Shown here piece after piece: positions 1 through 11,400 of a stretch of DNA of 22,119 nucleotides (position 1 is the first letter of the stretch; each line of letters begins with the position of its first letter). The notes beneath the pieces were generated by a model that searched no databases, was not told where the DNA came from, and saw only the letters and a program-made list of their open reading frames with translations. Position numbers and translations under genes: made by a program. Origin of the DNA: Saccoglossus kowalevskii (taxonomy: Eukaryota > Hemichordata > Enteropneusta > Harrimaniidae); NCBI RefSeq assembly GCF_000003605.2, contig NW_003120426.1, forward strand, positions 172,323-194,441, in the 5' to 3' direction.

Positions 1-116
1 AAACACACACAAATTGCAGTGTTTAAAATGGCCGGAAACCCCCGTGTAATGTAGCAGTCATGCATGCTGTTATATGTTAATATTTTGGATTCACAATTAA
101 AGACATTGTATAAATA

Positions 117-249
117 TTAAAGCGCGGTGGTCGTCGCGCAGCGCGTGTTCGAATTCCATGTAAATAAACAATGTATTTTACACGCGTTGTGCACGTCGCT
201 ATGAGTCCCATATCGAACAGGACGCGGTGCGACGACCACCGTACTTTAA
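117..249. mobile_element. TTAA-flanked inverted-repeat element, MITE-like
   Basis: The left arm (121-152) and right arm (213-245) are imperfect inverted copies. Both contain CGGTGGTCGTCGC followed by a GCG-rich stretch and then TGTTCGA, read inward. About 60 bp separate the arms. Each end is bounded by TTAA (117-120 and 246-249), so the 125-bp body sits between identical 4-bp flanks, as expected for a target-site duplication. TTAA duplication is known for piggyBac-type elements and their non-autonomous derivatives, but the termini here begin AG rather than the CCY usual for piggyBac, so superfamily assignment is uncertain. The GC-rich arms contrast with the AT-rich surroundings. There is no coding capacity; the antisense open frame across it is incidental. 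It could instead be a simple palindrome that happens to lie between two TTAA sites, which are common in AT-rich DNA. Confidence 0.45.
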
Positions 250-750
250 TGATAAACAAAGCTACAGCTGCAGTGTTTGACAAGTCGTCACCACAATTCC
301 TGCGCAAAAAAAAAATAATAAAATAAATCTTGTAATTATTACGTATTTCAACAAATTGACAGACGTCGAGTAGCTGGGAATTCGTTCAACACTTCTATTT
401 AATAGGGTCAGCAGCTTGCAACTAAATTGTGACTCGTTATCACTGATTGTGTGTGCGCTGAGTCGTTTCTCCAGTTAATTACTCCCATGATGCTCTGCGT
501 TGCACCGATGATTGTCGTGACCTCTTCTCCTTTATTAATATCTGGCAGTTATCCCGCCGGCTGAGTTCTTCGCTCGCTATAACAATCTCATCTAACTTAA
601 CCTCTAGCATGCAGTTACAAATTTAGTTCACGAACAGGAAAATTTGATTCCGTCCTGAGTATTGTACCTGTCATATTTTTTTTGTACTATCTGTAGTTTG
701 ACACAGGAGAATTCCCGAAGAAGCAAGTTTGGGAACTGCGGGGATGCGAG
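250..750 (+). other. Possible non-coding first exon ending in a strong splice donor
   Basis: No protein is recognisable here. The stretch from about 360 to 750 is less AT-rich than its surroundings and ends GGGATGCGAG|GTGAGTAAGG, with the GT at 751-752. This is an essentially perfect match to the metazoan 5' splice site (MAG|GTRAGT). Downstream the sequence becomes A/T-rich with a poly(A) run, as in an intron. An ATG lies seven bases before the donor, so the exon would be largely untranslated. Direction and donor are compatible with a 5' UTR exon of the VGAT gene about 18 kb downstream, or with an unrelated transcript. The exon's 5' end cannot be placed; no convincing TATA box was seen. Confidence 0.25.
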
Positions 751-873
751 GTGAGTAAGGTTAGATTTGTTTTTCCTATTTTAAATCATTACCGCGGGAA
801 ATATTATCTTTTGATTTAATTTCCACTCAGTTCCTTTTTACCCAATGACTGTTTCCGCCACCTTTTCCCCGCT

Positions 874-897
874 AAAAAAAAAAAAAAAAAAAAAAAA
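874..897 (+). repeat. Homopolymer run of 24 A
   Basis: An uninterrupted run of 24 adenines, about 120 bp after the candidate donor at 751. There is no clear upstream element with target-site duplications that would mark it as the tail of a retroposed copy, so it is annotated only as a homopolymer. Its length is likely to be variable or imprecise in an assembly. Confidence 0.95.
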
Positions 898-1744
898 TCC
901 GCTGCTATTGTCAGCTATTTTTTCGATTTGAGGTCAACTCATTAATTAAAAAATAAATTACGTGCCTGCTATTTTTCCAAACTGCGCGAGGAACTTTTAG
1001 GAATATATGTCAGAGTGTTTCTGAAATCTAAGTTATCACTTTTGATCCGGCGTGTTTTGAAAATGAAAACAATTATTTAGAAACAAACTTTCAAGTGCAA
1101 AATATAACGTGATTCAGAAATCAAACAACAGAAGACATTTTTTTAAGTGTAACTTCCGGCTTAATTTAATACAGTTCTTTTTATCGTTCAACTGCATTGA
1201 AATTTAAATCATGTCGTCCTTCTTTACCCACCTGAGGGCGTCGTCTCATGGGATTTTGTATACTGCGGATAATTGAAAGGGGAAGAGGAATCGGTAAAAG
1301 TAACCGCTGCTGTTCTTTGGCCCATTAATGCTGTATAAGCATGACAATCAGTTCATTAACCAACAAAAGCCAGATGCGATTCACAGTGACGGCATACATT
1401 GTTCGTGGCCACTGACTGTCTGATTTTCTTGGCCTCGACGCAAATCCATGGACCGTATCTCCGTAATTCCCCGAACGACTGTGTTATTTCCGTGGGTACA
1501 TGTAGGAAGTCATGTAAACGATATCATCGCGTCTAGGTATAGTGCGTCCCTCGGCGATTCCGGACGCGTATGCCGCTGTGATGTGTTCACATGTACGTGG
1601 ATTCCACGAGAGGAGAGACATTTTAAGTCATAATAATGCACTTCTGATGTCAAGCTTTGAAAAAAAGTTGTGTTTATTGTGTCACGCATGCTATCTTTGA
1701 TCGTCGTAGCCAAATGCTTATAAACAAACCAATTAACATATACG
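898..1744. other. Gene-free stretch
   Basis: No recognisable coding, RNA or repeat feature. Overlapping short open frames at 1448-1633 (+) and 1510-1767 (-) have no recognisable domain and are treated as chance. Confidence 0.6.
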
Positions 1745-1840
1745 GCGGATAAGTAATTTGCATACACCGCAAAATACTAATTTGCATACATGGCGAATAA
1801 CTAATTTACATACGTGGCGGATTACTAATGTGCATACGCT
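1745..1840 (+). repeat. Four tandem copies of a 24-bp unit with octamer-like core
   Basis: Four head-to-tail units of exactly 24 bp begin at 1745, 1769, 1793 and 1817. Each starts GC(G/A), continues through a TA-CTAA-like segment and ends with an ATTTGCATAC-like core. The core contains ATTTGCAT, the POU-factor octamer in reverse orientation, in units 1 and 2. It becomes ATTTACAT in unit 3 and ATGTGCAT in unit 4. The 24-bp period keeps a + frame open, giving a repetitive peptide (HTWRITN), but nothing else supports translation. The unit could be an ordinary minisatellite or a small homotypic binding-site cluster. Confidence 0.9.
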
Positions 1841-3182
1841 TACGTTTCAGTGCTCAGTATGTCTTTTTTCACTCAAAATAACGACGCCGAATCGCACGGT
1901 TTTCGCCTGGTACGGCTTGAAAATAAAAATAAAATATTGGCATAATGTCAAACTCATTAAAGGTGAAATCATTAAATGCATAACTACGAACATTCCCGTT
2001 GAGACTAATGAAATAAATGTGCAAAAAGAAGAGCAAACATACTAAAACTACAATTCAATATATTTACTCGTGTAATTAATATCCGTGCGCGTAGAAGGGT
2101 TGAAAACACATCGGTGTTCTACGAATCATAAGTACTATTACGCGATATACACACGTTACAATGTCATGGTCAACGAAGGCCTGAAAACGCATTAATAACG
2201 GACGATACAGGCTGGGCACATTTGAGCTATAATAACAACATCTTCCACTATTATTCTTATATTATCAATTTTTGCCATTCTAAACTGTATTTAAACTTCA
2301 ATGACAATTGCTTGCATTTTTAGAATGATTGATAAATTTGTTAACTCTAACTCTAGGCAGTACCAGGATGTATGACCTTTACGGGGTCATATATCAATCT
2401 TACAAATAATCTTTGAGTACTTTCCTCTATGTCAGATGGAATATCGGGAATGAAGAAGATTTTTAATTAGGGTGTCGTAATTATCTATTTTTTTGCAATG
2501 AGAAATGTTCGTCAAAGTCTCTGTTTCCATTGAAAATATGAGTGAAGTTATTAGCCGAACTCAAACTTTTACTACGGAGCATGTTACTATGCATTTGTAC
2601 AATGCATTATGGGAGAGAACTTTTCACTCCCTATAATGAAAACATGTCATCACACTGAAAGCTCACTCAATTGAATATAATTGTTTTTGAAATGTTTCAA
2701 CAATATTGGGATTGATAAACAATAATAATATATGGCTTTTCAGCTCACTATAGAAATTAGTGCAAAAAAGCAAATTATGTCAATTCTTCATGACTTTCCG
2801 GAGACCACAATTTGTTTTAAATGTGTTATATCCGAATGGCATGAACCCATATTACCGAAAGCACGGGAAAATAACATATAATCTTCAATTCGACCCGATA
2901 CTCCTTAATATCAGAAATGGCTAGTTTGATTTTAACCCTGCATTAATCAGTAGTGTACTGCCTTAAAACGAAGATCATAGCATCTGGTAATCTGCTTGAT
3001 TATATACTGTAGTGGTTTTCCAAATTTCGTTTCTTTATAAGTAATGACAACTCAGTAAAGCGATTATATTATTCCTTCAGCCCCAACCACTAAAAAGGTC
3101 GTCGTGCAGGTATTTCATCACGCCCACTTGCCATCCCGCAAGCAAGGCTCCGAATTGAGTATCCTGCTACCGAGTCGGAATA
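1841..3182. other. Gene-free stretch
   Basis: AT-rich sequence with no recognisable gene. The only item noted is CAATGCATTATGGG at 2600-2613, which recurs with one change at 3215-3228. The open frame across 1758-2045 owes its first third to the 24-bp repeat. Confidence 0.6.
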
Positions 3183-3205
3183 ACGCGAGTACACAGTACT
3201 CGTGT
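3183..3205. repeat. Short palindrome with 3-base spacer
   Basis: CGAGTAC (3186-3192) and GTACTCG (3196-3202) are perfect inverted repeats around ACA. With one mismatch the arms extend to 10 bp on each side. The element sits in a locally GC-richer patch (about 3090-3230). An inverted repeat with a 3-bp spacer is the geometry of steroid-receptor-type sites, but the half-sites do not match that consensus, so no factor is proposed. Confidence 0.7.
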
Positions 3206-3599
3206 ATGTTAGCGCAATGCATCATGGGGATAAATACGTTATTGAAGCTACTTTTTTTTTAGAATTTACAATTGGCTGCCATGGTAGCCACCCTCGTCGT
3301 TCAAAAGATAGTGGAAATATGTATTTGTTTGCTAAGTCTTACCTCAAAATTACAACATTCTGCTCACCGTTTAGTTCTTAAGCATTCATACTGTTTTCGT
3401 GTAGTTTGTATGTATTTATCTCTGAAAACACGTGATTGTAAAACACATAACCCACAATTATTTATATATCCGATTTGTAAAACAAGAAAACTGACATTCA
3501 TTATGTTGTTTAACACAAGTTATCCGTGTAAACAGTCATAGAAATTTCACTAATACACTGACCATGCATACAATATTTTAACATGGCAATTCACCTGTG
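3206..3599. other. Gene-free stretch with a recurring 14-mer
   Basis: It holds CAATGCATCATGGG at 3215-3228, the second copy of the motif at 2600. A + frame from the ATG at 3281 to 3541 is unrecognised, becomes cysteine- and serine-rich low-complexity sequence, and is not annotated as a gene. Confidence 0.5.
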
Positions 3600-4080
3600 T
3601 ATGAGCAGCCACGGTGTACCACCATAACACATTGGCAAAACACAAGCAATCCGTCTTTGTAAGTAACCAGGACAATATTACAAGCATAAATTATCTGTAT
3701 GGTTACCCAGGGTAATGTTACAAAAACACTTTAAGAACACTTTTCATACAGTTGTCAACAAGAGTTATATATTTGTGTGAGTAGTAATAGTGACATAACA
3801 CTAATTATTCTTCAGACTTTTGTCTTTGATTTATATTTGTAATATAAAGCATAATAGAGATTACTCAGTACCCGGGGTAATATGCCCCACAACACTGACC
3901 AATCCTACATTTAATAAAATAAAATAAAAGATGACATGTTTTTAATCAGCCAGAGTAATATTGTCAGGACATTGATTATTTCCACGTTTGCTACAAAAAA
4001 AGTGATAAATCTGTTTAAGTAGCCAGAGCAATATTGCACAATACTGTCAGGGCACTGACAATTTTTTCTTAAGATTATAA
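3600..4080 (+). repeat. Degenerate tandem repeat family, roughly 75-bp spacing
   Basis: A motif resembling AGTAGCCAGGGTAATATT, followed by CACAACACTGACAATTA-like sequence, recurs with heavy divergence near 3603, 3661, 3703, 3780, 3868, 3946 and 4019. Spacing is between 43 and 85 bp, mostly 74-85. The clearest members are AGTAACCAGGACAATATTAC, GGTTACCCAGGGTAATGTTA, TCAGCCAGAGTAATATTG and GTAGCCAGAGCAATATTGCA. It looks like an old minisatellite that has largely decayed. The antisense open frame 3911-4246 overlaps the last copies and has no recognisable domain. Alignment was by eye, so the exact period and limits are approximate. Confidence 0.45.
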
Positions 4081-5421
4081 AGTACAAAACGATCCCCAGA
4101 CACTTGTCCCCACAGACCAAGTTCTTATCAACTGAGCACTCACGATCACTGTCTGTTTCTGTTCTCTTGATAATTCTGGGCAGTGGTCGGTAATTGTCTC
4201 CCGGGACGTAGATCCCATGCTCACCATTATGCTGTGTGCATGTCATTCATAATGGCGATACACGCACAAATATACGTACTTGATTATGATAACTCACTAG
4301 ATTTTAAAAGTTTCCAGAACCTCAGTTACTAGTAAGTTTCTCTTGTTGCTGCCTTAATTAATAATTTACTTACGTAATTTGGTGATTGTTGGGGGATTTG
4401 GACGCTACTTATAGTGTGAGACACCTGGTTTCCATCAGTACGCTCATTATAAAATGCAGACACTCCTGGCTTTCTGGGCCTTTGAATCACGTCGATACTA
4501 TGGCCCTAATCACCCGCATTGTACGTGATAATGTTTGAATGTGAAATTCCTGTTGTGAAACCACCGAATTCTTCGGATGAATTGGTAGCTCGATGAGCAA
4601 TGGAAATGAACTATGACTTTTGCTGAACTCTGGGTGATAATTCTCCAGTTTGAGATAAAAAGTCTCAGAGGAGAATCAGATATATGTGCATATAAATCCC
4701 AAAACAAATCGAGATTATTTTTTACGAGAGGGGATTACAATTTTACGAGAACTAGCCCAAACATCGCGGAAGGTATCGGCGTAATCGAGACGGATTTATT
4801 GCCGTGAATATACTCGCCACGTGGGAGATATTACGTTTTCATGCCCGCGAGTAATGGGAATTGCTTGAAATGCAATTGCATTTTTGTGGATGGTAAAATT
4901 GGAATCTTGAATTATATTAGTAATGTTCGGATTCCAACATAGACATTAAAACAACAATTTTCTATCTCATTCTCATTGCTTTTCATGTTCCATTACGTTT
5001 CATTCCACTCTCAACTTTGCGATATTGAATACACGTTGTGTCTGATTGTGTATTGATTTGTTCTTTTGTAGCTACAAAATTATCTGTGCTGTCAGGTTTG
5101 AGGTTTTAAACGTGTCGGCACTACAACTAACAACAGATATTCACACGAAAACTTTTTCTTGAGAGAAAACCGAAAACTTAATTAATAAAACTGACTTCAA
5201 TTTATAGTTATTAATCGAAACAACTATTTTTTAAGCATGGAATCCTCCTTGGTAGTTTTAGAGTTGGTTTATTCAGTTTTATAACATTAACGAATTGCTT
5301 TGTTTACATTTCATATTTAGTTAGCTTCTATCTTCCGTGTCATATTATAATTGTTATATTATGTCCCGATATCATTAGTTTACCAAACACTTGACATCAT
5401 TTATTGGCTGTATGTATCATT
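4081..5421. other. Gene-free stretch
   Basis: AT-rich with TTAATTAA-type homeodomain-like palindromes (around 4355 and 5180) that are expected often in such composition. No gene, RNA or mobile element recognised. Short opposed open frames at 4510-4807 are unrecognised. Confidence 0.6.
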
Positions 5422-5498
5422 TCACTCACTCACTCGCTCACTCGCTCACTCGCTCACTCGCTCACTCGCTCACTCACTCACTCACTCACTCACTCACT
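5422..5498 (+). repeat. CACT/CGCT tetranucleotide microsatellite
   Basis: About 77 bp of the 4-mer TCAC. The central part alternates CTCA and CTCG to give an 8-bp unit (CTCGCTCA) repeated about five times, flanked on both sides by pure CTCA. The centre-variant, edge-pure arrangement suggests that the 8-mer arose by a point change within the array and then expanded. Confidence 0.95.
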
Positions 5499-8400
5499 TG
5501 AACATCGGTTTTTGTATTCTTTGACATGCATTTGATAATTGATTGAGTAAGGTGCTACGATTTACATACTTGATATTTTGTTGATTTCATGAATTCATTT
5601 AGTTAAATCTTTAAATCATATATCAAAACATTGTTGACTTCGATTTTTAAATCACTCAACGTCATCAAATTTAAATAAATATCTCATCATCCTGGGATAC
5701 GCGAACACGGAAATATAAACTAGAATCACATGTACCTAACCTGGCTAATTTGTGCCAGGGATAAATATCCTATTATTTCATTTTTTTCACTATACTCATT
5801 TGTCACGTTCATTTATGATTTTCACTTCATGATGTTGCATCACACATAACAAGTATTATATGTAATGTGCATGTGCTTCGAAACATGATACAAGTCTCGC
5901 GTCGATGATCAGCTATTGCGTGACGATCAAGTCTCACGAGAGCACTATGAGTAACACGGTTTCCATATCATCGTAACGTGTGGGAATAATATAGTTGTTA
6001 CTGATGAACAGGCTTTTGCATACTTACATACTTCTCACATTATAGTTACCACTGTGTCTGGTTTTCACTTTACAATAAACCTTTCAGAATAATTATGTTT
6101 CAACAAACTCAAAGCTTGTTGACGTTATTTATATTTTTGGAAATATTATGATGCGTTCCTCTTGAATTATCTAATATAAGTTTTATTTTGTATGGGATTG
6201 CATGTATATAAATCTTAGTGTACATCGTATGTAAATGTGGCATTGTTTTATGAATTAATGATGATCGACAATCAATTCATGCGGGGTACATCCATAAGCC
6301 CGTCATATATCATATGGTGATATACTCATGTCGAGTAATGCCCCCGTGTCGATTGAGTGTCGATTAGGAATCAAATAAATATTCTTGAAAGTCAGCGAAT
6401 TCGGATTCGTTTTAATGATATAATATATACACACTCCATATGAAGGAGGAGCGTGCCGTATTTTCTCGGCTGTCAGTTTAGGTAGTTATTCATACTACAC
6501 CAGCTAGTTAACCCCAGGATGTGACTCACTGATTAGGTAGTATACAAAACGAGTAATATGAGTATTCAACATGTATGTGCAACGAATTTAAATGATACTA
6601 ATATCTATTAACTAGGCATCTTCATTATAATTTCATTCATTATAACTATTTCATCATTTTTATTTTAAACATAAAGATGTATTATGTGTATATAAATAAC
6701 AGTTTCTCTCACGGGAGGGAGGGGTGTTTGATACCTCACAAAGCAACACACGAGACGTAATTCCCTGTTAACAAAATAGAAAACTGATGACCATTATCAA
6801 CGAGTATACCTTGCTGACTAATCACACTCATCATGATTTGTCTCACGTCATAACACATGTCGAGTAGCAAATATCTGTTCATTACAAGTCATAAGTAATC
6901 TACATAGAGTCGTAATTTAGTAATTATCTGTTTATGTCTCCTCGAGTAACCTTGCTTAACTTGTTTTGCAGTTAGTGAGCCATGTGAAACTCGAAAATCG
7001 TCATATGACCTACACGCTCTTAGAAGTTGAGACATGTATACACGTTAAGTAGAAGGTGAGAAAATTTTACGGAAAATTGGTAATTTCAAAATTGTAATCA
7101 TCCCACTTATCATAAAGCTTAATGTGTAAAACTTTAGGTTAAATTTAGAGGAAGAGATCAAAGTATATGAAGCTGAATCCATGCTGTCTGTTGGGTTCTT
7201 TATGATGAATCAAATGGAGATATTGAAAAAAAACCTTGTTATTTGAACTCAAGATATTGTCAATTTATCTTTATGTGTTGTTTAAGATTTTAACAAACTA
7301 ACGTATTTTTGTTATTTTTGCATAAATCATAAAAAGATAGGTTTTCTAGAAGTTGCACATAATAAACCGTACCTAGTACATTAATGATTCTAGACTGAAC
7401 ACTAAATAATTATTGATCTTAGCAATTTTGAAATTTTGTAAAGTAAAGTAAAGTGTCTTTGGGAGATTTAACACTGTTTACTAAACTACCAATAACAATG
7501 CTGCAGTGTTTCTGGGTTTTGTTGTCAAACCAACTGATATTTTTGCATAGTGATCGCGTCGGTGGGAAGTGTTTTGCATATACTGAAACTTCATTTCGTT
7601 CTTGTCTATATGCCCATGCTTTGCTAACTAACTTCAGATGACCGGAATGCAATCACAGCGCATTGAACACAACTGTGAAAATAATTTACCTTATTGCCCA
7701 GAGTCGTAAATTCCTATGATACCCTGGATGCCGTTTTATTGTTGTTTGAAAGAAACCACACAATTTGATGAATACATAGGAGAATTGTGAAGCAGTTGAC
7801 CATATTTGAATCTAGTATACAAAGGTCGACGAAGCTTTTTTTAATTTTGAGGCGCCATGCATACAATGGGACACAATGCTGAAAAAATTGTATCAGTACA
7901 AGTGCCAATCAACCATGCCATTGTAAATTGTTTCAATACTGTTTCAAATTGTATACATATGCATCCTCAACAAATGACATCTTTGAAATGAACAACTAAC
8001 CAAAGTTAATTAAACTGATAGAATATTAGTTACATACAAATTGTCAGTGTTCATTTCGTCTTTGAATAATTAAGGTACATGATATATATCCATATATAAT
8101 GTGACTGTCATCACAACGAGTCGACGAAGAGAACAATTATCTTCATTAGCAGTCAGACTGAAACAGATATTTCGACTTAACCATTAGTGTAGTTTTTAGG
8201 TTCGTAGATAAGCATGTCTTTACTAATTAGCTGTAAATGCTTGAAATTCTATACAGAGAGCAGAAATTGTTCCACCGAAAGCGTCTGCTTGGCGGCTATA
8301 TAAGTAATTAGATACGCATCTATTTATACACCACGTTTTATTCTATCTCTCATTAGAAGACAATTTGTAATAACTTTTTAATCTGTATTATCAGAATTCT

Positions 8401-11400
8401 TTCTTCACGTGGATTGTTTTAATTAATGCTATTTCATTTTGTGGTTTCGTCATTTTTTTCACAAATTCGTAGTCGCATATTATTCACCCGGAAAATGGCA
8501 TCAGTGAAAACTCAGTGTGTACAGATTCATATTCAGAAATTGTTTGGTGACCATTTAGTGATTTTGTTTCCAACTCAAATGTTTCACTTGTGGGTGGAAC
8601 TCTCAGATCTGAAACTGACAATAGGCAATCATTATCGTTCTTCTTAAAGCGTCGAAAGTCGTTCGTCTTTGAGCAAGGATGTTTCAGCCATTGATTCTTA
8701 CTTCTTATTAATAAAGTCATATTCATTAATGGATAAATACGGTAACTTTTCCCAATTATCTTTAATGTGTCGCGTGTCTTACATTGTGTTGGTTCCTCCT
8801 TTTCCATGTGTCCATTCTCCGGTATAATAGACTCATGATTTACAACCACCACCATCAGCTACAACTACTAGTATTATATGCTATTTGGATAGAACTATTT
8901 TGCATACGATCACTACGTACTCAGTAACTAAGGGAGTCTTGCTGTAGGCAGGTGATGCACTTAGGACCAGCATGTAGTCGTGAGTTAGTACTAGAATACA
9001 CCTCACATTTTTAATAGAATTGGAATTGACAGAAGAAGCGACTTTATTAACAAAATATGACTGGCTTTGTTCCATTGTGTACAAATCCACTCATTGTCTG
9101 CTTACATATGGAATATTTTATGATTTGAAACATAAATTAAGGATGAATGGTCCATGAAGTGATAAATCGACCTCAGGACGATTGGAGATTTACTGTTCAC
9201 GTAACGCATGAAAAGCGCTGATCGAACGTCTGTCGCCAAAACATCAAATGATTTGATTTTGATCTCGAACTTGTTTTATTTATAGTTCAATATCAAAATC
9301 TTTCAGATGAGGGATATTGCATCATAAGATTTATATAGCACAATATATTAATCGCGGGAATACCCACAAAATACCACACTATGATTTGTTTATCTTTCAA
9401 TTTCGTGCATAAATCTGGATCCCACAGTGTCCATTAGGAATACTAAAATATTCATATTTCGTTACGCATTCCTGTGTGTATATGAAATACAAATTTCCCA
9501 AATACAATATGGATTGCAGTCAGATGGAGTGAACTTCAGATCAGTAATGATTGCAATATCAATGATAACGTGATCTCTTTACTGTTATCCAATAACCCAT
9601 ATAACTTGCTGTGGCGAGGCCTGCGTGTATAAACACAAATAAAAACTTGTTGATTACCTCGGATATGGATTCGCATCATTTTCTATATTGTATGATTATT
9701 ACTCAAACAATATATGAAAACAACCAGTTCTATTTACTGTGTTGAATATCATTTTTAGGTGTGTATATATTTATGTATATAGGTTGTTGAATATTTTATC
9801 TGTGACAAGAGGCAATAATATGTGGTTATTACGAGGATACATCAAATTATGCAGTAGACAGTACAGCGGGATTATCGACCGACGCGACGCGCGTAATCAT
9901 TCCATTCTCATACATGGTAGGATGAAAATACCCCGTAAAATACCGCAAAATCACGCCACGCTGTAACTTATGGCGTTATGGTGACAGATGTATAATAATT
10001 AAGAACATGCTGAAGAGTTCTTTCTCAATTGATTACTAATAATTGTGTTTTGGAATTTCATTTCATCTTCATTCAAGGAGTAGCTCTTGTAGGTATAGTG
10101 AACTGTTTCAACTAAGTAAGATAACTGTCATCATGTATGTATTTACCGAACAATAACTATGGCGTGTATAAATGACACTGGTGATAGAATTACCAAGCAC
10201 GTTTCTATGTAGATCGATATTTGTTATTCTCGAATATAATTATAATATATGTGCTATTATTCTACGCACAGTGGCAGCAATTTACATGCGCTTCAGTGGT
10301 CATACAGACATCAGTATTAACATTGAATTGTACGATTAGCTACGACATATCAATTGTAATCATTTGTTAAAGTAGTCTTAGCTTATTTAGGGATCATTGG
10401 GTACAGAACCATTTCTGTAATATTCACTGAAATCAATGACTGTATTGAACTAAAATGATGTGTGATATTTTATACTTAATACTAGTATATAATCAATGGT
10501 TTTGAAATGTTAATATTTGCTAAATTAACAGATTTTGAACAAATTATTTTGTTGAAGGTGACATTGACGGTGAAGGGATTAATTTGGTCATCAAACGCTG
10601 ACCCCAATAATGGTCAAATCATGTGCACAGAGGCGTGAATGAGCCATGGCTGGAAAATAACCCCAATCAGACAGAAAAAGGGCGCCAGTGACGATCAGTT
10701 TCATCCGTTAGTCATGTGAACTAATATACTGAAATGCTTTTGGATCCGATACTGATCAATTTCACCAGTCGTCATTGATGAGTGCACAATTACTGTCGAA
10801 TGGCTTCTGAATTGAATGTCGCCATTGTGATGGGCAATAATCATAAAAGGGTAGTTAACAGTGCAAATAATTGTCTCTCCATCATTACAATTTTCGTTTG
10901 ATTTCAGAAGCCAGAACAAATCACGCCAGGTCAAGCAGAAAAACATCGGAAGTAAAGATGGCAAATCGAATCTGATTTTTGTTGTTGCGTGATGTAGCTG
11001 CCACTGCTGCTCTTTGTTTAGGGTTTGTTTCATTATTTTGAGAGCTTGCTTATCGAAAAAAAAAGATATATAAAAAAAAAATGGTTATTCAACCACTATA
11101 AACAAGTGCAACTATAATTCTCTCAAAATGCACATTTCAATCATTTAAAAAATAATACAATTTCTGAATATTAATCGGTGAAACAGTTTGCAATGTAATG
11201 TCATAGAAGAAGATTTTTTCCAGTTACCATTGCATGCACGCATATCGATTAACCTATATTCAATTCTCTTTGCCAAATTCAAAAGTAGATGGAAGCCCAA
11301 TGTTTGAACTGATACATCTCTTCTAGAATTACACAACTTTATTCGGTATGCAATAGGAGTCTATGTGACTCGATGCTTTCATTTCGTTGTACGTGACGAA

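Noticed and set aside
141-166. tRNA B-box-like GTTCGAATTCC within the left arm of the inverted repeat
   Set aside because: The bases around it do not form a T-stem, and no A box or acceptor pairing at tRNA spacing was found, so neither a tRNA nor a tRNA-derived SINE is claimed.
3911-4246. 111-codon antisense open frame with a hydrophobic C-terminus
   Set aside because: It overlaps the decayed repeat family and its hydrophobic end is A/T-driven; no family recognised.
8484-8855. 123-codon antisense open frame, one of the longest outside repeats and the VGAT exon region
   Set aside because: No domain, signal or family recognised. By a rough estimate at about 65% AT, an open run of this length is expected a few tenths of a time in a six-frame scan of 22 kb, so it is not strong evidence. 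A protein search with a hit, or RNA-seq coverage, would change this.
10701-11033. 110-codon antisense open frame
   Set aside because: No recognisable family or splice-site support; consistent with chance.
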